A stretch of 64,000 nt of DNA, taken from assembly GCF_023273875.1 (NCBI RefSeq), contig NZ_CP096882.1, positions 2,976,001 through 3,040,000 of the forward strand, written 5' to 3'. The notes below the pieces were generated by a model, which saw only the letters and a program-made list of their open reading frames with translations, was not told the origin of the DNA and searched no databases. The position numbers were made by a program, and so were the translations under genes. This DNA comes from Pseudarthrobacter sp. SSS035 (GTDB lineage: Bacteria > Actinomycetota > Actinomycetes > Actinomycetales > Micrococcaceae). Below are positions 25,105 through 33,422 of the stretch, piece after piece (positions within the stretch are counted from its first letter, which is position 1; each line of letters begins with the position of its first letter).

Positions 25105-25599
25105 CTACGTCCGGCTGATGGACAGCTCACCCGGGGAAGGACCGCCGGGCAGATAGGCGTAGGAAGCACCGACCGGGTCGGGCAGCCCGCCATGGCCATC
25201 CATGTAGCGGGTGCCCTGCGCGGGTTCAGGGGCAGCCAGTGTCCCTGTCTGGGCGGAGGGGGTGCATGCGGCGCTCATCGCCTGGATGCTGGCGCAGTCA
25301 GCAGAGCACGTGCACGACGCCGGGCCTGCGGCAACAGCCGCAGAGCCCCGATGTCCCGCAGCCGCCGCTGTTGTTGAGGCAACCGGTTCCGCGTGGGGCG
25401 CCGTGGTTTTGTGGTTGGCGTGCCTGTCCCCGACACTCACGGCCGGGGCAGGTGTGTGCCCGGCGGCGGGGGAGTGCATGGAGTGATTGCCGGTCATGAC
25501 GTGCATGCCGAAAATCCCGGCGAGGATGGCCAGCGTGGCGGTGATGATGCCGGCGCGGAGCAGGAACGCCGTCACGGGGCCGCGGAGCACTGCGGTCAT
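25105..25599 (-). CDS. Small His-rich membrane-anchored protein (DUF6153-like)
   Basis: A 164-residue protein with one N-terminal membrane helix (FLLRAGIITATLAILAGIFGMHVM) and a low-complexity extracytoplasmic part rich in His, Met, Ala and Pro (MTGNHSMHSPAAGH, CTCSADC). His/Met/Cys content and position directly downstream of a copper ATPase suggest metal chelation outside the membrane. The family assignment is tentative. It starts at ATG 25599 behind a GGAGGAACGCC ribosome site. Confidence 0.68.
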   Translation of the reverse strand: MTAVLRGPVTAFLLRAGIITATLAILAGIFGMHVMTGNHSMHSPAAGHTPAPAVSVGDRHANHKTTAPHAEPVASTTAAAAGHRGSAAVAAGPASCTCSADCASIQAMSAACTPSAQTGTLAAPEPAQGTRYMDGHGGLPDPVGASYAYLPGGPSPGELSISRT

Positions 25600-25679
25600 G
25601 GCGTTCCTCCTTCCGTGCTGGTCTGATCCGTCTTCAAGGCTACCGTCCGGGTCCTTTCCGGCCGGTCAGCGCTTCTGGT

Positions 25680-27809
25680 TCAACGTACGCGGGAGGGATT
25701 GAGTTTCACCCTCCGCAGCAACTGCGCATTCAGGGCCACCACGATCGTGGACGCTGACATGAGCACGGCCCCGGCCGCGGGCGAGAGCACCACCCCGGCA
25801 AACGCCAGGACGCCGGCGGCCAGCGGCACCGACAGGATGTTGTAACCGGTGGCCCAAATCAGGTTCTGCCACATTTTCGCGTAGCTCGCCCGGGACAGGT
25901 CCACCATGGACAGCACTGCCCGCGGATCGTTCCCGGCCAGGACCACCCCGGCCGATTCCATGGCGACGTCGGTGCCGGCGCCGATCGCGATTCCCACCTC
26001 GGCGCGGGCCAGGGCGGGGGAGTCGTTCACGCCGTCGCCGACCATCGCGACCTTCATCCCGCGGGCCTGCAGTTCGGCGACTTTCTTGTCCTTATCCGCC
26101 GGAAGGACTTCGGCGAAGACCTCGTCGATGCCCAGGTCCTCGGCGACGGCCTGGGCGACCTGGCGGGCGTCACCGGTGACCATGGCGACTTTGACGCCCC
26201 GGTTTTGCAGCGCGGTGACGGCCTGCCTCGATTCGGCCCGGATGCTGTCTTCAAGGCTGACGGCCCCCAGAACTCGTCCTTCGTCGACGACATGCAGCAC
26301 CGCGGCGCCGCGGCCCATCCAGGAACGGGTGGATGCGGCCACAGCGTCGGGTTCGGCGGTACCTAGTTCGCGCAACAGCGCGGGCCCGCCGACGTGAATC
26401 GAACGACCGTCCACGGTTGCGCGGACGCCGCGGCCCGTCAGGGAACTGAAGTCCGTGGCCTGCGGGATGGCCAGGTTCCGTTCCCGTGCAGCCCTGACGA
26501 TAGCGCGCGCGACAGGGTGTTCGCTGTCGGACTCCACCGCAGCGGCTAGGGCCAGCAACGAGTCGGCGTCCACGCCTTGGACGGTGGCGACGTCCTTCAG
26601 GTCCGGCTCGCCCGTGGTCAGGGTGCCGGTCTTGTCGAACAGGACGACGTCGATGGTGCGCATCCGTTCCAGGGCCATCCGGTTTTTGATCAGGACCCCG
26701 GCGCGGGCGGCCTGTTCGGTGGAGATGGCGATGACCAGTGGAATGGCCAGACCGAGAGCGTGCGGGCAGGCGATCACGAGGACTGTGACGGTGCGGGTGA
26801 CAGCTTCCGGGACGCTACCGAGCAGTGTCCAGACGATGAAGGTGATGACGCCGGCGCCGGCGGCGAAGTAGAACAGGAAGGCCGCGGCCCGGTCCGCCAG
26901 GGCCTGGGCCCTGGAGGAGGACGCCTGCGCTTCGGCGACCAGGCGCTGGATACCGGCCAGCGCGGTGTTCTCACCGACGGCTGTGACCTGGACCCGGACG
27001 CTGTTATCCGTCGCGACGGTGCCTGCGACGACAGTGTCCCCGGGACTGCGGAGAACGGTTTTGGATTCGCCGGTGATCATTGACTCGTCAAACTCGGCCT
27101 GACCGTCCACGACCGTTCCGTCGGCGGGCATCCTGGCGCCGGAGCGGACCAGAACGGTGTCGCCTTCTTGGAGCGCAGAGACCGGAACAGTTTCCGTGCC
27201 GGCGTCGGTGATGCGTTCGGCCTCGTCGGGAAGGAGCGCGGCGAGGGCATCCAGTGCGCCCTGCGCTGACCCGAGGGCCCGCATCTCGATCCAGTGGCCC
27301 AACAGCATGATTGCCACGAGCAGCGCGAGTTCCCACCAGAAGTCCAGGTCGAACCCGCCGATACCCAGGCTGGTGACCCAGGACGCGGCAAGCGCGACGG
27401 TGATGGCCATCGCGATCAGCAGCATCATCCCGGGCTGTCGATTCTTCAGCTCCTGCAGGCCGCCTTTGAGGAACGGCTGGCCGCCGTAGAGGAAGATCAC
27501 CGTGCCCAGGATTGGAGGGATCCAGATGGAGCCGGGGAATATCGGCGCCATGTATCCCAGGATGTGGCCGACCATCGGGCTGAAGTACACGACGGGGACG
27601 GACAGGACCAGGGTGAGCCAGAACCGGTTTTTGAACATCGCGGTGCTGTGACCGGCGTGCTGGCCGTGGCTGTGCACGGCATGGTCATCGTGGATCTCAT
27701 GGCCGGTGTGCTGGTGCTCCGCGACCGACGTGGCGGAAGCGGCCGGGGAGCTGTTTGGCTCGCCCGTGTGGCCGGCATGGCCGCCATGGTGCTGCGAATG
27801 GTCTTCCAT
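25680..27809 (-). CDS. copB: Copper-translocating P-type ATPase (CopB type)
   Basis: A 709-residue P1B ATPase exporting copper. The N-terminus is a His-rich tail (HSQHHGGHAGH ... HTGHEIHDDHAVHSHGQHAGH) instead of CxxC metal domains. The transport motif is C348-P-H350, typical of the CopB/P1B-3 subgroup. D392 in DKTGT is the phosphorylated Asp, with TGES and GDGVNDSPAL also intact. Six to eight membrane helices are visible. The start at 27809 follows a GGAGGAATC ribosome site; a CsoR-like palindrome lies about 90 bases upstream. It leads the leftward copper cluster. Confidence 0.93.
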   Translation of the reverse strand: MEDHSQHHGGHAGHTGEPNSSPAASATSVAEHQHTGHEIHDDHAVHSHGQHAGHSTAMFKNRFWLTLVLSVPVVYFSPMVGHILGYMAPIFPGSIWIPPILGTVIFLYGGQPFLKGGLQELKNRQPGMMLLIAMAITVALAASWVTSLGIGGFDLDFWWELALLVAIMLLGHWIEMRALGSAQGALDALAALLPDEAERITDAGTETVPVSALQEGDTVLVRSGARMPADGTVVDGQAEFDESMITGESKTVLRSPGDTVVAGTVATDNSVRVQVTAVGENTALAGIQRLVAEAQASSSRAQALADRAAAFLFYFAAGAGVITFIVWTLLGSVPEAVTRTVTVLVIACPHALGLAIPLVIAISTEQAARAGVLIKNRMALERMRTIDVVLFDKTGTLTTGEPDLKDVATVQGVDADSLLALAAAVESDSEHPVARAIVRAARERNLAIPQATDFSSLTGRGVRATVDGRSIHVGGPALLRELGTAEPDAVAASTRSWMGRGAAVLHVVDEGRVLGAVSLEDSIRAESRQAVTALQNRGVKVAMVTGDARQVAQAVAEDLGIDEVFAEVLPADKDKKVAELQARGMKVAMVGDGVNDSPALARAEVGIAIGAGTDVAMESAGVVLAGNDPRAVLSMVDLSRASYAKMWQNLIWATGYNILSVPLAAGVLAFAGVVLSPAAGAVLMSASTIVVALNAQLLRRVKLNPSRVR

Positions 27810-27894
27810 GATTCCTCCCTAGAGGAGACGCCGATCCCCAACCGGCAGAAGCCTGACCGGGGGACATACCACTTCACTGACAACACCCAAAGAT

Positions 27895-27911
27895 ATACCC
27901 CCTGGGGGTAT
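27895..27911. promoter_or_regulatory. CsoR-like copper operator
   Basis: ATACCCCCTGGGGGTAT is a perfect 17-base palindrome matching the G/C-tract pseudo-palindromes bound by CsoR copper sensors. It lies between copB and the upstream CDF gene, at a position that could govern copB transcription. A csoR gene is not in the window. Confidence 0.75.
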
Positions 27912-27912
27912 G

Positions 27913-29001
27913 TCAGTCAAGAGATCGCGCGCTGGTACTCCGAGGGAGGTCGGATCGCAGGCCACGGCCGGTCAGTGCCTCCACTACCTGGTCGACGGTC
28001 GGAGCGCCTGCAAGACCGCCGGGGGTGGGGTAGATCCGGCACGCGAGTTCACTCGTCGGCGTTCCGTTGGGGAAGATGTCGGCCCCGTCTGCTGTGATGG
28101 TCGGCGAACCGGCAAATCGGGTGCCGGCCGTATCTGCCGGAGTCCTGATGTACCGCAAATGGACCGGGATGTCCTGACGCCCCATGGCGACGAGGGCAGC
28201 TTCCACCTGCTTGAGTGCTTTTGCCGTGTTGGGGCAGTCATCGATGTGGAGTAGTTCTATTCTCATGTTGTCCCTGTCCGGCTCGCCGGTGCACCGTTCA
28301 GGGGCGGCGCAGCAATCATCAGCTTTCCCATCGCGCCCTGCCCCGGCTCGGGCCCCCGCCCGTGGGAAGGCACAACAGGCGTCCCCTTTCCAGGCGCTAA
28401 TGCCCTCACGGACGGCGATCCCTGCGATGACCAGCGCCGCGCCGGCATCCGCCCACCACCATCCCAAGGCGCTGTTGAGGACCAGGCCCACCAGCAGGAC
28501 GGCGGAGAGGTAGGTGCACAGCAGAGTCTGTTTCGAATCTGCGACGGCGGTTCGGGAGCCAAGTTCACGGCCCGCGCGGCGTTGAAGCCAGGACAGGACG
28601 GGCATGATGGCCAGGCTTAGGGCGGCGATCACGATGCCCGGAGTGGAAGGCTGTGCCTCGCCGCCTCCGGACAGTGACCTGACCGAGTCCAAGGCGACGA
28701 ACAGTGCCAGGGCGAAGAACGAAACCGCGATGATCCGCAGGGTTAGGTGTTCGCGCCGTTCCGGGTCCTTCGCGGAAAACTGCCAGGACAGGGCGACCGC
28801 GGAAGCGACTTCAATCACCGAATCAAGGCCGAAGCCGATGAGGGCCGAGGAGTGGGCCACGTTGCCCGCCCAGAGCGCGACGGTGGCCTCGACAACGTTG
28901 TAGGTGATGGTCGCGGCCGCGAACAGCCGGATGCGGCGGCCCAGGACGGCACGGCGGGCGGGCATAGACGCAGGCTGAACTGTGGTGGTCATGTCAGGCA
29001 T
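27913..29001 (-). CDS. CDF-type cation transporter fused to a Cys-rich linker and thioredoxin-like domain
   Basis: A 362-residue protein. Residues about 20-205 form a five- to six-helix cation-diffusion-facilitator-like membrane domain (ALIGFGLDSVIEVASAVALSW; WWADAGAALVIAGIAVREG carries the expected D). A linker (about 207-245) has two Cys pairs (DACCAF, DDCCAAPERC). Residues 246-362 form a thioredoxin-like domain starting MRIELLHIDDCPNTAKAL with a single leading Cys, usually a separate small gene in such clusters. An in-frame ATG at 28266 with a modest AGGGA upstream could also make that domain alone. The start overlaps the ArsR gene by 13 bases. Confidence 0.8.
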   Translation of the reverse strand: MPDMTTTVQPASMPARRAVLGRRIRLFAAATITYNVVEATVALWAGNVAHSSALIGFGLDSVIEVASAVALSWQFSAKDPERREHLTLRIIAVSFFALALFVALDSVRSLSGGGEAQPSTPGIVIAALSLAIMPVLSWLQRRAGRELGSRTAVADSKQTLLCTYLSAVLLVGLVLNSALGWWWADAGAALVIAGIAVREGISAWKGDACCAFPRAGARAGAGRDGKADDCCAAPERCTGEPDRDNMRIELLHIDDCPNTAKALKQVEAALVAMGRQDIPVHLRYIRTPADTAGTRFAGSPTITADGADIFPNGTPTSELACRIYPTPGGLAGAPTVDQVVEALTGRGLRSDLPRSTSARSLD

Positions 29002-29315
29002 GTCCCGTCCGGGGCGCAGCAGGCAGGATCCACAGCCAGCACCACACCGAGCAGATCCCTGATCGCGTGGCCCAGCCTGGCGTCAGCGAGCTCATACCGG
29101 GTCCGCCGGCCATCAGGGACAGCCACCACCAGGCCGCAGCCCCGCAAGCACGTCAAGTGATTGGACATGCTCTGCCGCGAAACCCCCAGCAATTCGGCCA
29201 GGTCCGACGGGTACGTGGGCGCATCTGCCAAGGCCAGTAGAATCCGCGCCCGGGTGGGGTCGGAGACCGCGTAGCCGAACCGGGCCAGCACTGGGGCATG
29301 CGTAAGGGTTTCCAT
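28989..29315 (-). CDS. ArsR-family metal sensor, CmtR-like
   Basis: A 108-residue winged-helix repressor (PTRARILLALADAPTYPSDLAELLGVSRQSMSNHLTCLRGCGLV). The recognition helix carries CLRGC, the two cysteines that with a C-terminal Cys bind Cd(II)/Pb(II) in CmtR; the C-terminal ACCAPDGTC supplies candidates for the third. It is the first gene of a coupled pair with the CDF fusion, so it probably de-represses that transporter when cadmium, lead or a similar soft metal is present. Confidence 0.87.
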   Translation of the reverse strand: METLTHAPVLARFGYAVSDPTRARILLALADAPTYPSDLAELLGVSRQSMSNHLTCLRGCGLVVAVPDGRRTRYELADARLGHAIRDLLGVVLAVDPACCAPDGTCLT

Positions 29316-29423
29316 AAGAGCTAAGGTACATCAGCACGTGTATTCAGGCAATTATGTATTGCGGCCGTATCGGCTCCAGCCTGATTGGGCCCCTCCTTGA
29401 CGCCCTCCGCGCCCTGCGCATAT

Positions 29424-29445
29424 CCTGAACGAACGGTCGGTAAAT
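29424..29445. promoter_or_regulatory. Putative PaaR (TetR-type) operator
   Basis: Read on the minus strand, this stretch contains ACCGACCGTTCGTTCAG and agrees at 13 of 16 fixed positions with the PaaR motif recalled from corynebacteria (ACTnACCGnnCGnnCGGT...). It lies 37 bases upstream of paaA. No paaR gene is in the window. Confidence 0.5.
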
Positions 29446-29482
29446 AAATCGAACCAATCCAGGCAGGTGCATAGGAGCAACC

Positions 29483-30475
29483 ATGGAAGCCAACGCCCAG
29501 CGCAACGCGGACAGCCAGGACAAGGACCGCCAAGACGCGGACGGTCAGGCCAACTTTGACCGCGTGATCGCCGAGGACTCCCGCATTGAACCAAAAGACT
29601 GGATGCCGGACGCCTACCGCAAGACCCTCCTGCGCCAGATTTCCCAGCATGCCCACTCGGAGATCATCGGGATGCAGCCGGAAGCCAACTGGATTTCCCG
29701 CGCCCCGAGCCTGAAGCGCAAGGCCATCCTCATGGCGAAGGTCCAGGACGAGGCCGGCCACGGGCTCTACCTGTACTCCGCCGCCGAGACGCTCGGTCAA
29801 ACGAGAGACAAGATGATGGCCGACCTCATCGCCGGCAAGGCCCGCTACTCCAGCATCTTCAACTACCCGGCCCTGACCTGGGCGGACATGGGTGCCATCG
29901 GCTGGCTGGTGGACGGCGCCGCCATCTGCAACCAGGTGCCGCTGTGCCGCGCGTCCTACGGCCCCTACGGCCGCGCCATGGTGCGCGTCTGCAAGGAAGA
30001 GTCGTTCCACCAGCGCCAGGGCTTCGAGATCCTGCTGGAACTCGCCCACGGCACCCCGGAGCAGAAGCAGATGGCCCAGGACGCCGTGAACCGCTGGTAC
30101 GCCCCGGCGCTGATGATGTTCGGCCCGCCGGACGACGATTCGCCCAACTCCCGCCAGTCCATGGCCTGGAACATCAAGCGCTTCAGCAACGATGAACTCC
30201 GCAGCCGCTTCGTGGGCATGATGGTGGAGCAGGTCCGCGTGCTGGGCCTCACCCTCCCGGACAGCGAGATCCGCTTCAACGAGGACACCAAAAAGTGGGA
30301 GCACGGCCCGCTGGACTGGAACGAGTTCCACGAAGTCCTCGCCGGCCGCGGCCCCTGCAACGCCCAGCGCCTTGAGCGCCGGAGGGAAGCGCACGACGAC
30401 GGCGCCTGGGTCCGCGAAGCAGCAGCGGCGTATGCAGCAAAACAGTCACTGAAGACAAAGGAATACGCAGCATGA
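29483..30475 (+). CDS. paaA: Phenylacetyl-CoA 1,2-epoxidase catalytic subunit A
   Basis: The di-iron catalytic subunit of the ring-epoxidising complex of aerobic phenylacetate breakdown. The 330 residues contain the ferritin-like helices with iron-ligand pattern: QISQHAHSEIIGMQPEANW, KVQDEAGHGLYLY (E..H), and VCKEESFHQRQGFE (E..H). The N-terminal 30 residues are a charged low-complexity tail. ATG at 29483 follows a GGAGCAACC ribosome site. It heads a compact operon with paaBCDE, joined by ATGA/GTGA overlaps. Confidence 0.95.
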   Translation: MEANAQRNADSQDKDRQDADGQANFDRVIAEDSRIEPKDWMPDAYRKTLLRQISQHAHSEIIGMQPEANWISRAPSLKRKAILMAKVQDEAGHGLYLYSAAETLGQTRDKMMADLIAGKARYSSIFNYPALTWADMGAIGWLVDGAAICNQVPLCRASYGPYGRAMVRVCKEESFHQRQGFEILLELAHGTPEQKQMAQDAVNRWYAPALMMFGPPDDDSPNSRQSMAWNIKRFSNDELRSRFVGMMVEQVRVLGLTLPDSEIRFNEDTKKWEHGPLDWNEFHEVLAGRGPCNAQRLERRREAHDDGAWVREAAAAYAAKQSLKTKEYAA

Positions 30476-30798
30476 GCGAGACACAAGGCCCGGAGGTTTC
30501 GACAGGCTCAACCACCGAAAGGGCCTGGGGCCTGTGGGAGGTCTTTGTCCGGTCGAGCCGCGGCCTGTCGCACGTCCATGCCGGGTCCCTGCATGCGCCG
30601 GACGCCGCCATGGCCCTGCGCAACGCCCGCGACCTCTACACACGCCGCAACGAGGGTGTGTCCATCTGGGTGGTCCCGGCGGACGCCATCGCCGCCAGCG
30701 ATCCCGACTCCAAGGGCTCGTTCTTCGAGTCCCCGCAGGGCAAGGACTACCGGCATGCCACGTACTACACCAAGAGCGAAGGGGTGAAGCACCTGTGA
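30472..30798 (+). CDS. paaB: Phenylacetyl-CoA epoxidase subunit B, with a repeat-encoded N-terminal insert
   Basis: Small structural subunit that bridges PaaAC heterodimers. The 108 residues are a dozen longer than most PaaB (about 95). The conserved part starts WGLWEVFVRSSRGLSHVHAGSLHA and ends with YYTKSEGVKHL. The extra N-terminal stretch EVSTGSTTE is translated from a reverse copy of the dispersed repeat (30494-30517), so the repeat has inserted in frame just after the start codon region without destroying the gene. Start overlaps the paaA stop (ATGA). Confidence 0.93.
   Translation: MSETQGPEVSTGSTTERAWGLWEVFVRSSRGLSHVHAGSLHAPDAAMALRNARDLYTRRNEGVSIWVVPADAIAASDPDSKGSFFESPQGKDYRHATYYTKSEGVKHL
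30494..30517 (-). repeat. Dispersed short repeat, copy 8, inside paaB
   Basis: TTTCGACAGGCTCAACCACC in the paaB frame, encoding VSTGSTT near the N-terminus. Confidence 0.9.
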
Positions 30799-31646
30799 AC
30801 TCTGCACCCATGGGCGGGGAATCCGCCACCCGCATCACGCCCGGCAACGCCCTGCGCCCGGAGGACATCGCCCTAGAGGTCCGCACCGGCCTGGCCAAGC
30901 CCACTGAGGACGTGGCCGAGTACGCGCTGCGCCTGGGGGACGACGGCCTGATCCTCGCGCAGCGGCTGGGCCACTGGATCTCCCGCGGCCCCGAGCTGGA
31001 GGAGGACGTGGCCCTGGGCAACATCGCCCTGGACCAGCTGGGCCATGCCCGTAGCTTCCTCACCTATGCCGGCGGTGCTTGGGACAAGACCGAGGACGAG
31101 CTGGCGTACTTCCGGCGCGAGCACGAGTTCCGGTCGGCCGCCATCTTTGAGCAGCCCAACGGCGACTTCGCGGCCACCATCGCCCGGCAGTTCGTGGTGA
31201 GCTATTACCAGTTCGAGCTCTACCGCCGGCTCACGCAATCCACAGACGCCACACTCGCCGCCATCGCTGCCAAGGCCGTGAAGGAAGTGGACTACCACCG
31301 GGACCACAGTGCCCAGTGGGTCCTGCGCCTGGCCGGTGGCACGGACGAATCCCGCACACGGATGATCCAGGGCCTGAAGCAGATGTGGCCCTACGTCGCC
31401 GAGCTCTTCCAGGACGACGAGCTGACCACGCGCCTGACGGAAACCGGCGCCGCCGTCGAGCCTTCCAGCCTGAAAGCGGACTTTGACCGCCTGACCGGGG
31501 AGATCCTCGCGGAAGCGGAGCTGGAGGTTCCGGTCGTGCCCGCTGCCCCCGGTGGTGGGCGGCATGGCCGGCACTCCGAGCACCTGGGCTACCTCCTCGC
31601 GGAGATGCAGGTGCTGGCGCGCGAGTACCCCGGAGCAAGCTGGTGA
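30795..31646 (+). CDS. paaC: Phenylacetyl-CoA epoxidase structural subunit C
   Basis: A 283-residue ferritin-like subunit that lost the iron ligands in this family and serves as partner of PaaA. Recognisable stretches: AEYALRLGDDGLILAQRLGHWISRGPELEEDVALGNIALDQLGHAR near the N-terminus and DYHRDHSAQWVLRLAGGTDES mid-protein. GTG at 30795 overlaps the paaB stop (GTGA); ATG at 30810 is an alternative. It is followed by paaD with another GTGA overlap. Confidence 0.94.
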   Translation: MNSAPMGGESATRITPGNALRPEDIALEVRTGLAKPTEDVAEYALRLGDDGLILAQRLGHWISRGPELEEDVALGNIALDQLGHARSFLTYAGGAWDKTEDELAYFRREHEFRSAAIFEQPNGDFAATIARQFVVSYYQFELYRRLTQSTDATLAAIAAKAVKEVDYHRDHSAQWVLRLAGGTDESRTRMIQGLKQMWPYVAELFQDDELTTRLTETGAAVEPSSLKADFDRLTGEILAEAELEVPVVPAAPGGGRHGRHSEHLGYLLAEMQVLAREYPGASW

Positions 31647-32164
31647 CCGCCGTGGCCATCGCTGCGCAAGAGCAGACACACCAGCAGCAGGCGTGGGAGA
31701 TCGCCGCCACGGTCTGCGATCCCGAGATCCCGGTGCTCACCATCGAGGACCTGGGGATCCTCCGCGACGTGCAAGTGACAGAGAACCAACAAGTCCGGGT
31801 CACCATCACGCCCACGTACTCGGGCTGCCCGGCCATGGACGCCATCCGCGACGACCTGAAGACAGCCTTCGCCAAGGAAGGCTACAAAGCAGAGGTGGAC
31901 CTGGTGCTCGCCCCGGCCTGGACCACGGACTGGATGACGGACGCAGGCAAGTCCAAGCTCAAGGAGTACGGCATCGCCCCGCCGTCGGGCATGGCAGCAG
32001 CCGCCCGCCACGCAGGCCCCGTCCGCCTGCAGATGGCCGTGAAATGCCCGCAGTGCTCCAGCCTGAACACCAGGGAGCTCACCCGCTTCGGCTCCACGTC
32101 CTGCAAGGCGCTGTACGTCTGCAAGGACTGCCTGGAACCGTTCGACTACTTCAAAGTCCTGTAA
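31643..32164 (+). CDS. paaD: Phenylacetate degradation protein PaaD (MIP18/DUF59 family)
   Basis: A 173-residue protein thought to assist iron-sulfur or di-iron centre assembly of the epoxidase. The DUF59 core is CDPEIPVLTIEDLGILRDV and TPTYSGCPAMDAIRDD; the C-terminal zinc-ribbon-like part has CPQC ... STSCKALYVCKDC. Starts with GTG overlapping the paaC stop. Confidence 0.93.
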   Translation: MTAVAIAAQEQTHQQQAWEIAATVCDPEIPVLTIEDLGILRDVQVTENQQVRVTITPTYSGCPAMDAIRDDLKTAFAKEGYKAEVDLVLAPAWTTDWMTDAGKSKLKEYGIAPPSGMAAAARHAGPVRLQMAVKCPQCSSLNTRELTRFGSTSCKALYVCKDCLEPFDYFKVL

Positions 32165-32173
32165 GGAATCCCC

Positions 32174-33415
32174 ATGCCTGTTGTGCGCCAGACCGCCGCC
32201 GAATCGGCGCTAGCCAGCGGCCGCCGTCGTCCGTCCTTCCATACCCTCACCGTCACCGAGGTAAGAAGGCTGACCGAGGACGCCATCGAGGTGACCTTCG
32301 GCGTCCCCCAGGAGCTCGCCGGCCAGTTCGACTACCTGCCGGGCCAGTACGTGGCCCTGCGCACCACGCTGCCGGATGAGACCGGCGAGCCGCACGAGAT
32401 CCGCCGCAGCTACTCCATCTGTGCCGAGCCGCGCAGCTTCCCGGACGGCAGCAGCGAGATCCGGGTGGCCGTGAAGCAGGACCTGGGCGGGCTGTTCTCC
32501 ACGTGGGCCAACGCGGAGCTGAAGGCGGGGGACACCCTGGACGTCATGAGCCCCATGGGCGCGTTTGTGTCCAAACACGGCCGGGACGGCAAGGCCGTGG
32601 AGCAGAACGTCATGAACTCCATGAACCACCCGGAGGAGCTCGCGGGGGAGGCGGCCTCGCAGGGGGCGGGCACGTTTGTGGCCATCGCGGCGGGGAGCGG
32701 CATCACCCCGGTGATCGCGATCGCCCGCACGCTGCTGGCGGCCAACCCGGAGACGCGCTTTGACCTGATCTACGCCAACAAGGCCGCCATGGACGTGATG
32801 TTCCTGGAGGAGCTGGCGGACCTGAAGGACAGGTACCCGCAGCGGCTGGCCATCCACCACGTGCTGTCCCGCGAGCAGCGGATCGCGCCGCTGCTCAGCG
32901 GACGGATCGACGCCGGGAAGCTCCAGCAGCTGCTGGGCACCGCCATCCACGCGGACGATGTGGACGAGTGGTTCCTGTGCGGGCCGTTCGAGCTGGTGCA
33001 GCTGTGCCGGGACACCCTGGCCGAGCGCGGCGTGAAGCCGGAGCACGTGCGGTTCGAACTGTTCACGAGCGGAAAGCCGGACCGCCCGGAGGGCCACGCC
33101 GGCCGTCCGGTGGTGGTGGACGAATCGCAGGAGACCTACAAGATCACGTTCAAGCTGGACGGCCTGCAGGGCGACGTGGCCAGCCCCACGCACGCCCGCG
33201 AGTCGATCCTGAACGCGGCCCTGAGGGTCCGCGCGGATGTGCCGTTCGCTTGCGCCGGCGGAGTGTGCGGCACGTGCCGCGCCAAACTGGTCACCGGCAC
33301 CGTGACCATGGACGAAAACTACGCGCTGGAGCAGGATGAACTGGACAAGGGGTACGTCCTGACCTGCCAGAGCCACCCCACCAGCAAAGAAGTAACAGTC
33401 GACTTCGACGTCTAA
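32174..33415 (+). CDS. paaE: Phenylacetyl-CoA epoxidase reductase subunit
   Basis: NADPH-dependent reductase delivering electrons to PaaA. The 413 residues have a FAD-binding barrel (about 20-130; RRSYSICAEP for flavin), a nucleotide-binding domain (about 160-290; AAGSGITPVIAIARTLL, FLCGPFEL) and a C-terminal plant-type ferredoxin domain with cysteines in CAGGVCGTC and LTCQSHP. About 50 residues longer than E. coli PaaE, through an N-terminal tail and a loop near residue 140 (MNSMNHPEEL). Ten-base gap after paaD. Confidence 0.94.
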   Translation: MPVVRQTAAESALASGRRRPSFHTLTVTEVRRLTEDAIEVTFGVPQELAGQFDYLPGQYVALRTTLPDETGEPHEIRRSYSICAEPRSFPDGSSEIRVAVKQDLGGLFSTWANAELKAGDTLDVMSPMGAFVSKHGRDGKAVEQNVMNSMNHPEELAGEAASQGAGTFVAIAAGSGITPVIAIARTLLAANPETRFDLIYANKAAMDVMFLEELADLKDRYPQRLAIHHVLSREQRIAPLLSGRIDAGKLQQLLGTAIHADDVDEWFLCGPFELVQLCRDTLAERGVKPEHVRFELFTSGKPDRPEGHAGRPVVVDESQETYKITFKLDGLQGDVASPTHARESILNAALRVRADVPFACAGGVCGTCRAKLVTGTVTMDENYALEQDELDKGYVLTCQSHPTSKEVTVDFDV

Positions 33416-33422
33416 GGAACCC

